In this document: positions 63,277-64,000 of the stretch, one piece after another
Layout: every line of letters begins with the position of its first letter
Numbering within the stretch: the stretch's first letter is position 1
Source: Hippophae tibetana
Taxonomy: Eukaryota; Streptophyta; Magnoliopsida; Rosales; Elaeagnaceae
Direction: 5' to 3'
Length of the DNA stretch: 64,000 nt
Assembly: GCA_037013495.1 (NCBI GenBank)
Contig: CM072811.1
Location: 48,615,452 to 48,679,451 of the forward strand
Program-made: the position numbers and the translations under genes
The notes under the pieces: model-generated
Databases searched by the model: none
Told to the model about the DNA's origin: nothing
The model's input: only the letters and a program-made list of their open reading frames with translations

Positions 63277-64000
63277 CTGTAAAAATCAACAATAACATCA
63301 GAGTAATAAAAAAAACTGTACTTGTTCTCTCCCCTTCATTGATTCAAACAATGCACATGCATGCCTTCAATTAATAAAGTCCAGGATTGCTCACACGAAC
63401 ATAAATGCATTGTAAAATACACTCACTAAAAGCAAAGCAATAAGCAAATAGCGAGGTGGTTAAAAATCAGTGCTGATCTTATGCAGCCAATCCATTAAGG
63501 ATAATAGAAGATGCAACCAACTCAACATGAGTGAATTCTAGGACGAAAGGCATCTTTATGAATCAACAGAAGTGCCATATGAACTCAGAACATAGCATAA
63601 AGTAAGCAATTGCTGTATATTCTTTTATTTTTGTTAAATGAGATGCATGCCATATGAACTCAGAACGTAGCATAAAGTAAGCGATTGCTGTATATTCTTT
63701 TATTTTTGTTAAATGAGATCACTATAATTGAATAAAATAGATAAAAAAAAAGACATCAGATCTCACTCGATTACCATGTCAGCCCAATTTTATCAGTTGC
63801 AACACTTTAAATGAATCCACCAAAGCATTAATATTTCAGATCCATCCTCAAATAAATCCTTAATACTAACTAATTCTTATAGCTTTGTTAAATTTGAAAA
63901 TTTATGGACCAAATCTTACGAAAGAAAAAGGTAGGTACCAAATCTAAGGAAAAATAAGTTAAAAGACCAAAGTATAGAATTGGTAAAAAGAAATTACTTT
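63277..64000 (-). other. Intron of the TM9SF gene (runs off the window)
   Basis: No further conserved TM9SF coding block is visible up to the window end. It contains a 75-bp tandem duplication. Confidence 0.7.
63573..63719. repeat. 75-bp tandem duplication in the TM9SF intron
   Basis: The unit starting TGCCATATGAACTCAGAAC and ending TTGTTAAATGAGAT occurs twice (63,573-63,647 and 63,648-63,719+) with two A/G differences. Confidence 0.93.

Overview
This is an AT-rich stretch of a flowering-plant nuclear genome, very probably a dicot. The evidence is long A/T-only spacers, plant transposon families (Ty1-copia, CACTA, LINE, TRIM), TTTAGGG-type repeats, and plant-specific genes: a TMK receptor kinase, a GIS/ZFP8-type zinc finger, plastid-targeted phosphoserine phosphatase and STA1. 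I cannot name the species from sequence alone.

Layout. 1-11 kb is gene-free spacer with one organelle-derived island: a 168-bp piece of plastid rpoB at 2600-2767 inside a less AT-rich block. 11.27-15.0 kb is a decayed Ty1-copia element on the + strand. 17,198-19,969 is a CACTA element with both ends, a 3-bp target duplication and the remains of a transposase. 23,259-24,050 is an intact intronless C2H2 zinc-finger gene (+). 26.2-28.8 kb (perhaps to 29.3 kb) is a broken LINE on the minus strand, interrupted by a small TRIM. A second TRIM lies at 29,868-30,195 and a decayed third at 45,890-46,145. 32.6-34.1 kb holds unassigned coding-like debris.

The right third carries four host genes, all on the minus strand. 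They are a TMK1-type leucine-rich-repeat receptor kinase (two exons, 38,690-42,542), plastid phosphoserine phosphatase PSP (seven coding exons, 49,568-52,137), the spliceosomal PRP6 homologue STA1 (single exon, 56,601-59,678), and the last exon of a TM9SF/TMN Golgi membrane protein (63,057-63,276) that continues past the right edge. They act in unrelated processes (auxin/cell-surface signalling, serine synthesis, splicing, endomembrane traffic), so there is no operon-like logic here.

The items most worth a second look are a tRNA-Lys pseudogene with a clean internal deletion just upstream of PSP, a near-identical 237-bp direct repeat bracketing a telomere-like TTTAGGG array (60.2-61.7 kb), exact or near-exact tandem duplications of 117 and 75 bp, the TRIM family, the plastid rpoB fragment, and an orphan promoter/first-exon-like island at 45.3-45.6 kb. 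I found no convincing new multi-gene system. Coding calls are by reading translated motifs against families I know; no database search was run.
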